Positions 1-11,666 of a stretch of DNA of 64,000 nucleotides are shown piece after piece. This DNA comes from Posidonia oceanica (Eukaryota; Streptophyta; Magnoliopsida; Alismatales; Posidoniaceae). Positions within the stretch are counted from its first letter, which is position 1. Every line of letters begins with the position of its first letter. The DNA lies in assembly GCA_037176725.1 (NCBI GenBank), contig JAZBRS010000026.1, positions 155,755,501-155,819,500 on the forward strand, given 5' to 3'. The translations under genes were made by a program, and so were the position numbers. The notes under the pieces were generated by a model. It saw only the letters and a program-made list of their open reading frames with translations, was not told the DNA's origin and searched no databases.

Positions 1-711
1 TTGAAATATCAAAGGAGTGTAGATGCTCTGCCTCTTGGCCCTGGTGACGCTTCAGGATGGTCACGCTTACACGAGTGTTTCTATACCCTCGGTGCACGAC
101 CTCTGTCCTGGCAACTTCCTCTGCCTGTTCCGCTGCTAATGGCACTGCTACTAACTCTATTTCTGACACTACTACTGACCCTGCCACTGCTGGCTCTGCT
201 GATGGCTCTAGTTGCACCTAGAATTTATTTTTACTTGCCATTTTTAGTTAGCTGTGGGGGAAGCAATCAGTCTCTAATTGTCTTTAGGCTTAATGCAAAA
301 AGGAGAAGAAAATCACCCAAATATGGCAAGCAAACAACATATAATCACTGCAAAAAGCATGGTCGTGGCATGTGCATGTGTATGTGGACATGATAGTGGA
401 AAAAGAAACACTTAGCATGTCAAAAGGCCGGTATGCATGGCATGTGCATGTGTGGTGGCATAGCAAGTGTGTGAAACAAAGCATTCCCCACCCAAAAAGC
501 ATGTATTATTGTGCCAAGCAATTATTTAGACATGTAATGCGAGAAATAGAGCAATGATAAGCAATGTAAGCAAATAAAGTAAGTAAAGACAAGCAAGTAG
601 TAGAGCAGGTAAAGGCAGAGCAAGCAAAAAGCAAGTAAACAAGCAAGGCAAGCAAAAGAAATGCAAAATCCAAGCGGCGAGAAAGCCAAAAATGAAAGCC
701 GAAGTCTAGTA
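1..711 (-). mobile_element. Leader (5' untranslated internal region) of Ogre/Tat-like element A1
   Basis: From about base 207 this stretch aligns by eye with the leaders of A2 (from about 11120) and A3 (from about 31450); they share landmarks such as the TCTCTAATTGTC block and the ATCACCCAA block. It lies directly inside the primer-binding site at 712-729, so it is the start of the internal region of a minus-strand element whose 5' LTR lies to the right. Bases 1-206 do not match the other copies and may be another insertion or diverged sequence. No coding frame is convincing here; the leucine-rich frame at 1-393 is a chance frame. Confidence 0.7.
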
Positions 712-729
712 TCCCCAGCGGAGTCGCCA
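712..729 (-). other. Primer-binding site of element A1
   Basis: Read on the minus strand this is TGGCGACTCCGCTGGGGA, one base inside the LTR end at 731. A TGGCGACTCCGCTGGGG-type site is known for Ogre/Tat elements and is usually assigned to an arginine tRNA. Position and sequence fix the element's orientation as minus. Confidence 0.85.
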
Positions 730-1599
730 CTGTAGTAATCCTGAAATTCGGATCGTCCATGCATGATGCCAAAGCTCGCGTGCACCGATCAGAATTAGGT
801 TCACTATTAGCGGTAGGACCCGAGGAGGGATACTCTACTCGGAAACATTGGAAAAAGAGGAAAAAACAAAGATAAGACTAAATCAGAGTCGCCACCATGT
901 CTATTAAATCGAGAGACAAGGAAAACCGGGGAAAGCATGAGAAACCATGCAAAGAAGGAAGAAACAAAGAGGAAAGAATGCAAATGTTATGCAAATGTGA
1001 CTCGTGCCTAGGATAAGGGCAATATGGTCATTGCGGGCCATGAGAAAGGGCAAGGACTCCTGTTAGGCACGAGGAAGGTGTTAGGCATGGGCAAGCGCGA
1101 GATGTGTGCAAGGACTCCTGTTGCGGGCCATGAAATGTGTACAAGGAATTAAACGTGCAATCTTTGTGCTCAGCAGCGTTGTCAGTGTTCCGAACGGGCA
1201 AGCCTTGGTTCGTAAGAACTCCAAACAGTAAGCATCATTGCCCTAAATGCAAATGTAGGCGATAAAACAAAACAGCAGTAAACCATGCAAATGCGAAGCG
1301 GCATGCAACATGGAAAACGAAAGTAGGGGCGATAAAGCCTAATCTATATGCACGAGAAAACAAATCTCGAAAACGATGCATGCAATGCGAATGATTAGGC
1401 AATGAGTGCTATGTAATGATTCAGATGGGCTTATCTTGAGGATCTGAGGCCTGATCTGAAATAACTTTGGTTAGAATAGAAGATCATTCAACCAAGAAGA
1501 CCTGGATAGTCAGATCGTGAAGATCCAACAGTCCGATCAAAAGTTATTCAGGTTTCAAGTCAGAAGGCTCAAGGGCCAGAAAAAGTGATCTAAGTGGGG

Positions 1600-3110
1600 G
1601 TCTAAGTGCACATTACCCCTATGTGGGTGCAATGCAGGGTGTCCTACATGCAATGGGGCTAATGATGCTCAAAGGTATGCTAGAATGCAGTATGCAATGA
1701 CATGGGAGTGCAATGCATGCAAGAATGCAAATGTAGGGACCTAAGTGCAATTAAAAGAACTATATGGTCCTACATGCAAAAACATGGCAAAAATATGCAA
1801 GGCAACAGTTGGAATGCATGTTAAGAGCTAACAAGGCAATATGGCATGCATGCAGAAGCAAAATGCAACAAAAGATGCAAGAATGCATGCTATAGCAAAA
1901 GGTAGGAACCTATATGCAATACAGGAAAACTATAGGGTTTGTATGCAAAATAGGGCAAAAATGTGAATGCATGCAACAATTGGATCTACATGCAGTTCAG
2001 AAAATATGTGGGACTTATTTGCAATGCAAGACAGACATGCAAGCAGGCAGGCAATTGAAATCAGGACCAACATGCAATTAGCATAAATTATTGGACTAAA
2101 GTGCAAAAGCAAGGCAAACAGGCAAGCATACAATGATCTTAACATTTTTGGACAGATATGCAATTAGAACAAACTGTTGTATTTTACTGCAATGCAATAT
2201 GATTTAAAATGCAACTAACATGGCATTTAAATGCATAAGGGACTAAAATGCAAATAAAACATGTTATTGGACTAAACAGCAATGCAATATGGTTTAAAAC
2301 ATGATTTATATGAATGATTGAATGCAAACTGGACTGATATGCAATTATGATATTTTTCTAGATTTTTCTGCAATGCAATATAGTTTAAAATGGAAATTAA
2401 ATGAGATCTGAACTGCTGCTGGACTAATGTGCAAATAAAACATATTTTTGGATTTTTATGCAATGCAATAAGGTTTTAAATAGAAATTAAACAATTGATT
2501 TACAGCAGATGGACCTAAATGCAATTAAATATTTTTTTGATTTTTTATTGCAATGCAATAAGGTAAAATGCAAAAATAAATGACTGATTTACAATTGATT
2601 GGACTAACATGCAATTAAAACATATTCTTGGGTTTTTTTGCAATGCAATATAGTTTTAAAACATGATTTAAATGAAATCTACAACTGAACAGGACTGATA
2701 TGCAAATAAAATAAAAGATAGGGTTTAAAATGCAATGTAATAAGGTAAAAATGCAAAAATAAATGTTGTGAATGCATGCTCTGGACTGAAATGCAATAAA
2801 AATAAACTGCATGATTAAAAATGCAATGCAATAAGGTAAACATGTCATTTAAATGATTTGATAAACAACAGAGGACTGAAATGCAATAAAAACATAACAC
2901 AGGATAAAAAATGCAATACAATATGGTAAATATGGAAATTAAATGATATGATAAACAAACAGAGGACTGAAACGCAAAGAAAACAAACTGCAAAAGTTAA
3001 ATGTAATGTAATATAATTAAAATCAAGAATTAAATGATATGTAAACCACAACAGGACCTAAAAGTAATAAAAATAAACTACAGTAATTTATTTTAATGCA
3101 CCGAATCAAA
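1600..3110. repeat. Degenerate AT-rich minisatellite inside LTR A1
   Basis: A loosely conserved unit of roughly 110-130 bp recurs. It carries the words TGCAATGCAATA, GGTTTAAAAT and GACTAAAATGCAA. The same array occupies about 21170-22740 in the solo LTR of the same family. The unit is too diverged for an exact copy count by eye. Confidence 0.75.
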
Positions 3111-4674
3111 CAAAAATCAAAACATTACGCAGCTACAATGCTATAGTGTCGCCCGACACTGCAGCACCTTCGCCGGGGAAGAAGAGGCTCGTGGCGGCGG
3201 TCCAGCGTGCGGGAGGCTGGTCTGAAGCTTCTGGAAGCTGGAGGGAGTCCGTCCGGTGGCTCCGGTGGCTTCAGCGGCGCATGACGGCGGCTAGAGCAGC
3301 CTGGCGACGTCGGTGGAGCTACTGCAGAGGCTGCTGGAGGTCGTGCGGGCGCAGGAGGCGACGGCGGCGCAAGGGGAGCACAAGGCTATGCTTCAGGGAC
3401 TCCGACGGAGCTTGGGGGAACGTCTGGAGGCCGGAGCTGCTCTGGAGTGCTCTGTCGACGCCGGAGCTCGTCGAGGAAGATGACTGTGGCAGCGGAGGCG
3501 AAACGACGCTCTAAACCCCCTAACCTACTTCTAATCGCCTAGGAAGCTGGAGAAGGAAACAAGGAGCTTAAATACGAGGTCTGTTACCTGCGGAGGGGGC
3601 TGGAGGGTGCTGCCGGTCCCAGGTGGGTTCGCTGCTGCTGCTGGAGGTCGCGGCGGCGCAGAAGGCTGCGGCGAGCTGCAGGCGCGATCGGATGTGGTTC
3701 CTGGCGTCGTGAGGAAGCTCCAGAGCTGCTTAGAAGCCGGTTTGGTGCACTGGAGCTGGGGAACGGTTTTTTGGGTTGACTGTGGATTTGTGGGTCTCTC
3801 CGGGGGATGTAGCCCTCTGGGCTGCTTGTGGGTGTTCCTCTGGATTGGTGGAAGTTCAGTGAGGGTGGAGAGTAGGCTAGATTGGGGTGGAATGGGGTCT
3901 GGAGTGAGGTGGCTATTTCTGGTGTTTTTGGGCTGAAATGGCGCGTAGGTGTTTGTGGTGGAGAGGAGGGTCTGTTGGGCGTTTGGGGGTGAACTGGGAA
4001 TTGGGTGAGGTTGCTGGGTGTTTGGTGAGTGTCGTGGAGGTGTTTGGGGAGCTGGGGATGGTTGTGGTCGTGGGAAGGAAGAGGGGAAGCTGCTGGTTTG
4101 GGAAGGAAGGAGTTTTTTGGGTTCTCTGGGAATTCTCTATTGCAGACCACGGAAAGGGAAGAAGAAGGATGGGTTTTGTTCTGAAACTGCCACTCGAGTG
4201 GGCATGGGCGTGCAGTGGCTGGGGATGGGCTGTGCAGGCTTTGGCAGTCTCTGGGTGTGCCGGCGGAGGTGGCTTCTTGCAGAGCGAGCACCGGACGGTG
4301 GCGTAAGGCAACCATCGGGCAGAGAGGTGGAATGTCGACGAGTTGGATGCTGTGAGTGTAGGAGGTTGAGTGCTGCTGCAAGCTGATGATGAAATTCGAA
4401 GAAGGAGGGAAAAGAAGGAGAAGGAGAGGAGAAGGTGATGTCGAGTTGGGGAAAAAAGGATGAAGGAGAGGAGGAAATGGCTGGAGCGGGCCAGTGAAAA
4501 GAAAAGGAAAAAATAAAAAAAAAGAAGAAGAGAGGAGGCAGTGGATTGGGCTAGAGGGAGGAGAGGAAAAAGAAAAGAAAGAAGGGGGAGGAGAGGAAGT
4601 GGGCTTGGGCCTGGGCTAAAAGAAAGAAATAAAAAGAAAAGGAAGAAAAGGGAGGGAAGGAGAGGAATGGGCTT

Positions 4675-4915
4675 GGCTTTGTTTTGAAAAAGGGAAAGAA
4701 GAGAAATAAAAGAAGGAGGTTGACTTGGCTTTTGGATTTTGTTTTGAAAAAAAGAAAGAAAAGGAATAAAGGAAGGAGATGGCTTTTGGATTTTGTTTTG
4801 AAAAAAGAAAAAAGGTGGCTTTCGGATTTTGTTTTGAAAAAAAGAAAGAAAAGGAAAAAAAGAAGGAGATGGCTTTTGGATTTTGTTTTGAAAAAAGAAA
4901 GAAATGAAATAAAAG
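4675..4915. repeat. Purine-rich tandem repeat inside LTR A1
   Basis: Copies of GGCTTTTGGATTTTGTTTTG are followed by A/G-rich spacers of about 20-45 bases and repeat five times. The surrounding 4381-4990 is almost pure purine on the plus strand. Confidence 0.8.
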
Positions 4916-5017
4916 AAGGTGAAGAAAAGGAAAGGAAAAAGGAAAGAAAGAAAGAAAGAAAGGAAGATGGATTGGGCTTGGGCCCTTGAGAAAATGAAAA
5001 AGAAATGGGTTTTGGAA

Positions 5018-5290
5018 ATGGGGTTTTAGGTTTTGGATTTTGGAAATGGGTGTGTGGCCTAGGGTTTTTAGGGTTTTGGGATTTGGAAATGTGTGTGTGT
5101 GACCTAGGGTTTCTAGGGTTTTGGGTTTTGGAAATGTGTGTGTGTGACCTAGGGTTTTTTTCTAGGGTTTTTGAGAGTGGTGAATCCTTGAGTTTTCTTA
5201 GGGTTTAACCTAGGGTTTTCTAGGTTTTTAACTTAGGTTTCAAGCAAAGATTCCTAGGATTTTTGGATTGGTTTTCTAGGTTTTAAGTTT
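5018..5290. repeat. TAGGGTTT-rich minisatellite at the 5' end of LTR A1
   Basis: Units of about 45 bp (GGAAATGTGTGTGTGTGACC, then TAGGGTTT and TTGGG words) repeat at about 5043, 5086 and 5130 and decay into scattered CTAGGTTTT words. The motif resembles plant telomere TTTAGGG, but it is a fixed LTR component: the solo LTR has a similar block at 24380-24540, and shorter LTRs of the region have TTAGGGTT words near 14330 and 34130. Confidence 0.75.
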
Positions 5291-5511
5291 TAATTTTTCT
5301 AGGTTTTGTGTGTGGGTTTTCTAAGTCATTCCACCAGAGAGAGAGCCACTAAACAAAGGTCAAAAGTGGGGTGTCAACACCCTCCCCGATCGCGTGACTT
5401 TTGCGCACATCTCTGTGTCGTAGCTATAGGACATGCGATGGGTGTCCCTGGTTAGGTTAATAACCACAGGAGCATGCACTGCGAGCACAAGATGAGCTAC
5501 AGGGGTGTTTG

Positions 5512-7709
5512 TGTCACGCCCGGCGCGACCAAAATAGCATCAACTACCCAAATGATGTTTAAACAAATTAAACAATTAATTACATTTGAGAATAAATTTA
5601 AAACTTTACAAAACTATTAAGATACTCCCAAGATCCCCAATGTGCGGCTACGTGGCTCCTAAACTAGCACCAGGCTGGACTGTACCTCGACCCTGTACCT
5701 GAAAACCAAAACACAAACACGCGTGAGTGACATCTAAGTCACCCAGTACGTGCCACCCAAAACCACAACAAACGGAAGCAGAGTATATTAATTAAAGCAA
5801 AACTATCAATTAGTGCAATAAATATCCAACACATCGCAATTCATAGTAATCCATGCTATTTAAAAGCATAACATTCATTTTATAAAACCACATGCTCTTT
5901 TTTTGTAAAGCTATCCACATTTTCGAAATCATGCATCCTCAAATACATCACAATTCCACACTCACACACACATCGATTCCAAATCTAATCGAACACCCTG
6001 GCCACAGGTGAATGACACCAGCCACAAGCAGTTGCAGATGACACACGCATCTCTTGGCTACAATGCCGCGGAAGACTATCCCGTGTGGGAGAACAATCTG
6101 CCCCGGGAACTCAGCCCTCAATTTATATCATGATCATTTCCATGATCAACATCATATCAACATGGAGTTGCGCACTTTGGCGCCCCTTAGTGCCCGAACG
6201 TCTGGGGACTCCAACCCCAGCCCCAGCCAGCACCGGCACAGAGGGTAGACCGTCTGTTTCAACAGAGCCTACTGTACCGCTAACCTCACCCTAGGCTATC
6301 TGACTCTCGACCATCTAGGGGTATCAGTCGTCCCTAGTCCGTCGGTCAGAAGCTTCGGTCTCTTGGTCCAACAAAACCACAGAAATCATTTCCAACCCTT
6401 TTTCACAATCATGCATTTCTTTTCCAAAATCATTTGGAAATCTTTTCAAAATCATTCCTCATAATCCACAAAACCATATCAAATCATAATAAAACCAAAT
6501 GCATCGAAAACCCAAATCTTCCTTCTTTAGAAACCATTTTCACCCCTGAAACGGCACACCGAAAAAGCCACCGGTCGACCAAAAATCCCTGGTTCGGGAG
6601 AACCAAATCAACCGGTTAACCGTTCTGGGTACCGAGTGCAGGTTCCAGACCAAAAACGGCATACCGAAAAAGCCACTGGTCGACCGAAAATCCCTAGTTC
6701 GGTAGACTTAAATCCACCGGTCGAACCGATCCACGCAGAAATCGGCAGACCGATCGATTTCGGCAGACCGAAATCAGGTTCTGGCCTAAAACTGATGGTA
6801 AAACGGAACACCGAAATTGACTGGTTATACCGATTTCTACAGAAATCAGCATACCGCCCAAAAAAGGCGTACCGATCTGGGCGATTTTAGAAAAACTAAA
6901 ACAGAATCCAAAACAAATCGCCCGAGCTGGGAACCTCAACCGATTCCACCACAAAAATCCATAAATCACGAGTAAATACTAGAATCAAAGCCTCACGAGT
7001 GCTCTACACTTGGGCACAAAAATCAAACGAATCCATGCATCATGCGTCAAGATATAAAATCGCAAAGCTCAAAAGGTCAAAACGAAACCCATTCCACATT
7101 CCATCAAAAACCATTCAAAACCAAATAAAATCCTACAATTATCATGGCATAGCTAGATCACATGCATTCAAAGCATTTAGGCAAGAATTTAGGAAAAGAA
7201 ACAAAGGGGAGGACACGCACCAACCGGCGAACCCCAACCTCCAGCTCCGATCGGCCGACAAACAACTCCACCTCCTCCAGCCAACGAGCACCACCCTACT
7301 CTCTCTGGCTTGCCTCCGCACCTCCTCCAGCACCGGCCGCTCCTCCTCTTCCTCCTCCGACCGTCGGCGATCCCCTAGGGCAGCAGCAGTCGGCAGTGGT
7401 GGTGGAAGAAAACGAGGAAAAGAAAGAAGGGAAGAAAGAAGAAGAAAAGGGCACGTGCAGTGGGGAAAAAGAGAAAATTGCATTCTGCTCCCTTTCTCTC
7501 CACAAACCACAAACAAGCCCCTAACTTCCTTTCAACCAAGCCTTTACTTTCTCTCGACCACACCAAACAACACTGAGGATTCAGAAACAAAACCACCAGA
7601 GACACACAAACACCAACACACCACAAACAACAGCAATGACAACAGCAGCAAGGAAAGATTTTCCAAAATAATTAACTCAAATTATATCATGGAAAATCAG
7701 GATATTACA
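5512..7709 (-). mobile_element. Solo LTR (2198 bp), Tekay/chromovirus-like Gypsy type, inserted in A2
   Basis: On the plus strand it runs from TGTCACGCCC to GGATATTACA. It is flanked by GTTTG (5507-5511) and ATTTG (7710-7714), a 5-bp TSD with one change. The undisturbed counterpart in element A3 (around 28113) reads straight across this junction, which proves the insertion. GGGCGTGACA read on the minus strand is a familiar 3' LTR end of Tekay-type chromoviruses, so minus orientation is likely; the family name is inference. Related blocks occur at 26826-27332 (plus), about 51610-59420 and 59421-about 61560, sharing a landmark like ACGCGTGAGTGACATCT. Confidence 0.85.
6549..6880. repeat. Cluster of ACCGAAA / CGGTCGACC / CGGCATACC words in the solo LTR
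   Basis: At least ten half- or full-palindromic words fall in 330 bp, for example CGGCACACCGAAAA (6551), CGGCATACCGAAAA (6658), ATCGGCAGACCGATCGAT (6740) and TTCGGCAGACCGAAATC. They are the same word family as the perfect palindrome TTCGGTATACCGAA of the Copia LTRs at 53567-53762. Function unknown. Confidence 0.8.
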
Positions 7710-7765
7710 ATTTGCTTGATGATGGGGGGATGGGTAATGTTGCTGCGAAGGTGATGAGGGTTCTG

Positions 7766-7953
7766 GCTGAGACCTAGCTAGTAGGTGGACAGGGGATTCT
7801 GACTGGGGTCTACCTAGAAGGTGGACAAGGGATTCTGGCTAGGGTCTACCAAGAAGGTGGACAGGGGCTTGAGCCTGAGGTCTAGCCCAAAGGTGGACAG
7901 GGGCTTGAGCCTGAGGTCTAGCCCAAAGGTGGACAGGGGCTTAAGCTTGAGGT
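7766..7953. repeat. Two short minisatellites near the 3' end of A2 gag
   Basis: A unit of about 40 bp built on AAGGTGGACAGGGG plus a variable middle repeats about five times; the last three copies share GCTTGAGCCTGAGGTCTAGC. Element A3 lacks this array and has a 131-bp duplication nearby instead (28076-28337). Confidence 0.85.
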
Positions 7954-10454
7954 TGCATGGTGGGCCGCGCTGTAAAGCGCTCCAGCCTGGCGCGCGGTCG
8001 GATCATATGAATTCCCGACTCAGAGTCGACAACTGCCGCAAGATAAAGGGAGGAGGGAAAGGGCTCAGAGATGTCATGGATGAGCTCAGAGGGATCTACC
8101 ACGGATGTGGCAGGCCCAGAGGGGAAGAGAGAGTGTATTCCTGAGGCCCCCGCGCCTCCCAGGTTGGAATGCTCCGGCAGAGGCTGGTGGACAATGCTAG
8201 GATGGGAGGGTGCTAATCCTAATGCAGGTGTAGATGCTGGTGGAGGTGCAAAAGTGGATGCTGCCTCGTGCGTGTTGATCACAATGGTCTTTTGCTTGAT
8301 CAGGTCCTGAATAGCGCCCCACAGCATGAAACAACTATCCGTCGAGTGCCCTAGAACTCGATGGAAGTTGTAGAAAAGATTCGCTTTGTACCAGTGCGGA
8401 AGCGGGTTCAGCAGTGGGCAAATCTCAAGGAACCTCAGGAGTGACGCAACCTTGGGGAGGACGACACTCAGCAGTTCCGCCAGTGGGGCAAATTGGCGTA
8501 GATTTGTGGGAAATCGTCTCACCCCTGGGTATTGTCCCTGCCGGACCAGTGCGGCAGGATAGACCAGTCGGATGGTGGTTGTGATTTGTGGAGTGGGAGG
8601 TGCCCTAAGTGTAGGTGCATACACTACCTGATTCGTGGCAAGCTAAGCCGCTAGATGAACGGGCATGGCAGGGGAGTCGACGTATGCAACAACGGATTTC
8701 GGAGGATCCTTCTTCCTAAGGCGGCTGTTGTTGCTGCCGCTGTTATTGTTGCTGTTGTTGCTGCCGCTGTTGTTGTTGCTGTTGTTGCTGCTGCTACTGT
8801 TGCTGTTGTTGCTGCTGTTGTTGTTGGCGGTGGCCTGCTTAGCGAACGCGGAGAGCGCAGGGAAGTTGCCACTCCGCTGCAAACTCTCCACACTAGCGCT
8901 AGCCCGAATCAAGGATGCAAAAGTGGTGACAGGCTGTATGCTAAGCAGAGCCCCAATAGATGGCTGTGCACCTCGGATAACGATCTCGATAGACTCCTCG
9001 TCAGAGGGTCTATCGTGAACCTGTGAGCCGAGGGAGCGCCAAAGGTCGACGTACTCCCCGAACGGCTCATTGGGATTCTGCTTGGTGGCGACCAAGTCCG
9101 CGCGCTTTGGGACCAGGTCCGCGTGCTTTGGGACCAGGTCCAAGTTGAAGGAGTATTATTCCAGGAACGCCTGACTAAGGTCATTCCAAGTCTTGATGGT
9201 GGCCATGTTAAGAGATGTGAACCACTTGAGGGGCGGGCCGGTCAGACTTTTTTGGAATAGGCGTATTAGCAACATCTCGTCAGCCTAGAGCTGAGCGAGA
9301 TCTCCGTAGTACGCCTTCAGGTAGGCAACGGGGCAACCCCTACCATTGTACTTGTCAAAATCCGGGATGTGGAATTTCGGTGGGAGCACCGCCTCTAGAA
9401 AGTAACAGAGGTCCCAGAATTGGTAGGACTGGTGATCAACGCCCTACACTAGACGTAGTGTCTTTTCCAAAACGCCCACCCTATTGTCGAGGGGATCTGC
9501 ATTTGCTGCCGAAGGTGATGGAGCAACTGGGGCAGGGATCACATACGCCGACTGGGTCGCACCAAGGTGCTCCTCCGGGTCCACCATCGCGTTGCCTGGT
9601 GATGCGACGTGATGACCAGCGTATCCGTGCGTCGGTGCAGTGTGTGATGGTATGCATGCTGGGATAGGAACCTGCTGATGCATGGGGTAGGGGTAGGCGG
9701 AATGCTGTGCAGTGGATGGTGCAGAGTGCTGGAGAAACAGCTACTGTGCAAGCGCGGTGCCGGGCAGCGGGCTCATGAGATACTGTGCTCCAACCAGCCC
9801 GAGGGGCTGGCCACCAGGTGGCGGAGTCAAATGTTGTTCTATGAATGGTGTAAATGCAGGAGGCGGAAGTTGTGCCCCCATCGCCGGAGCAGTGAGTAAC
9901 TGGGACGATGGTCTAGGCAGAGGTGCAGTGGGGAAAGCATGAAATGCAGGAGCAGGCTGCAGGGGAACCTCAGGAGCAATGGGAACCACAGGAGGGCAAA
10001 CAGATAGAGCCATACCCTGGAATACTTGAGTAAGCTCCATCAGATGCTGATACTGCATGTCAGGGGGCCTGTTAGTGGGAATGTTGAGGTACCGTGTCGG
10101 CAAGGGACCAGATCCAAGAGGCAAGGACATAGACTGTTCAGAAGGTAGGGATCATATGGCTGAAGTCGTCGTAGCAGGATAGGTGTCATAAATGACATAG
10201 CCCTGGGGGTCAATGGCAGTCGGCAGAGTCTCCGGAACACGAGTGGTAGTCATCAAGATGGACTCGGTAACAGGATCCGGAGGGGCATAGGTCTGCCAAT
10301 GCCCTGCAAAATGCAGGGGTGTCCTAAGCACCAGAGGGTGGAATCTTGGTGTCGCAAGGGACACAGAGGGAGTCAAAGCGAGAGCCAGAGGGACGAAAGT
10401 GGAAATCCCCTCCGAGGCAACAGAAATCAGGGGCTCAACGGTGTGCTGGTCCAT
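7941..10454 (-). pseudogene. gag of Ogre/Tat-like element A2 (decayed)
   Basis: This is the capsid/nucleocapsid polyprotein of a Gypsy element. The start is the ATG at 10452-10454, which has an exact homologue at 30780-30782 in A3. The first ~340 codons are low-complexity and rich in proline, serine and threonine. The retrotransposon Gag domain follows at about 9400-8880, with recognisable KFHIPDFDKYNG, LTGPPLKWFTSL and KQNPNEPFGEYVDLWRSL motifs. A poly-Asn/Ser run sits at about 8720-8830, and near 8380-8340 there is a zinc-knuckle-like HRVLGHSTDSC whose first cysteine has become tyrosine. All pieces lie in one frame. The stops I located are at 10152 (TGA), 9741, 9444, 9285 and 8643 (TAG), 9156 and 7941 (TAA). 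There are no obvious frameshifts, so decay is mainly by point mutation. Confidence 0.85.
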
Positions 10455-11647
10455 GGCTATCCGTGAGCGAGTAAGAACGGAAAGTGAGAGGACGGGTCCT
10501 AGGAGGAGCTATCGTCGCAAAGGCGGACAGCTCGGGGGAGGATGGTCGGGAACAGGTGTCGCAATAAGGGTGTCAGTAAGAGAAAAAACTCAAGCTCCAG
10601 CTACAGAACTCGCTCACTGACCTCTATAACAAACACAACAAATAGGCGTTAAAACCCGAAGAAAAATGCAAGAATTTTTAATTGTGATATGAATGGCAGT
10701 CATGCAAATGTATGCTTTCTAGCATGCTCTCTTTCACCAATCTAGTGTGTCCTAGTAGGTCATCTACTTCAGACTCTCATAGGTGTATGGGTCACCGACT
10801 CAGGCAGAAAAAAAGGTCTCCGTCTAAACCCTGGCCAAAGCTCTGGTAATAACGGGTGGTGCGTTAGGGGCCTTGACCCTGCCGAAGCATGGGTTGTACC
10901 CTCTACTAACATCGACACGACCCCTGACAAAGGGAGACAGACCGACCAACTCGCCCTATGCCAAAGCAACAGAGCAAGAGACCGGAACTATCCTTCTCAG
11001 ACTGATGGGTGGACTCAGAGATGAGAAGATGCATGCTCTATATGCTCATTCATGCAAATATGATTAAAGTTTTTTATATTGCATGTTTTATTAACTCAAA
11101 GGGGATGAAGGTGTGTTGATGTCTCTAGTTGCTCCTAGAACTGATTTTACTTGCCATTTTTAATTAGCCAAGGGGGAGACAACCAATCTCTAATTGTCCT
11201 TAAGCTTAGTGCACAAGGGGAAGAAAATCACCCAAACATGGCAAGCAAACATCACACATCATTACAAAAGGCATGCTCATGGTATGTGCTAGTGTTGTGT
11301 CATATGATTAGTAAAAATAAAAGACAATCAACACATCAAAAGGCATGTACAAGCATGGCATGTATATAAGTGAAGTGGCATGGCATACTTGTGTAAAATA
11401 AGCCAAACATCAAGTAATAGACTTGAATTAACGCAATAATCATGCAAGCATGGCAATTAAATGCTAAAATAAGGAAAGTGCCTGAATTAAAGCGATAATT
11501 AAGTAAGCAAGATAAATAAATGCCGAGATAAGTAAAGAATATGAATTAATGCAATAAGTAAGCAAACAAGGTAAATAAATGCTAAGCTAAGCAGAGAAAC
11601 AAGCCACATAAAAGCGGAAAAGTGGAAACAAAAGCCAGAGTCTAGTA
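10455..11647 (-). mobile_element. Leader of element A2
   Basis: Untranslated region between the PBS and the gag ATG, about 1.2 kb. It aligns with 30783-31921 of A3 nearly throughout and with A1 from about 207. Short frames here are not conserved between copies. Confidence 0.75.
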
Positions 11648-11665
11648 TCCCTAGCGAAGTCACCA
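11648..11665 (-). other. Primer-binding site of element A2 (mutated)
   Basis: The minus strand reads TGGTGACTTCGCTAGGGA, three changes from the A1 site. All three fit C-to-T change on one strand or the other. Confidence 0.8.
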
Positions 11666-11666
11666 C

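Larger units (their letters stand above)
731..5379 (-). mobile_element. 5' LTR of Ogre/Tat-like element A1 (4649 bp)
   Basis: The LTR runs from TGTAGTAATCC to GGGGTGTCAACA on the plus strand, so it has TG...CA ends. It starts one base from a PBS. The solo LTR at 20052-24628 is the same family and almost the same length (4577 bp), which confirms both ends. Inside are, in plus order, a unique block, an AT-rich minisatellite, a GC-rich block, a purine-rich repeat and a TAGGGTTT-rich block. The right flank is the gag-pro part of element A2, so A1 inserted into A2. The A1 TSD cannot be checked because its other LTR is outside the window. Open frames here, including one of 265 codons on the minus strand at 3584-4381, are compositional. 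Confidence 0.85.
5380..11666 (-). mobile_element. Internal region of Ogre/Tat-like element A2, interrupted
   Basis: Going left from the PBS at 11648-11665 the order is leader (10455-11647), gag (7941-10454) and the start of the gag-pro linker (5380-5511, and 7710 onward). The block 5380-5511 matches 27984-28120 of element A3 well. A 2.2-kb solo LTR is inserted at 5512-7709. Everything downstream of the linker (protease, polymerase, 3' LTR) is missing because the A1 LTR begins at 5379. No RT, RNase H or integrase frame is present. Confidence 0.8.

Noticed and set aside
3584..4381. 265-codon minus-strand frame rich in Pro/Ser/His
   Set aside because: Lies inside LTR A1 in a GC-skewed block with other frames open on both strands; not conserved as protein in the solo LTR.
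5018..5290. Interstitial telomere tract
   Set aside because: No run of exact TTTAGGG units; it is a fixed LTR component.
6999..7754. 251-codon plus-strand frame
   Set aside because: Crosses the right end of a solo LTR and its TSD; a compositional frame.
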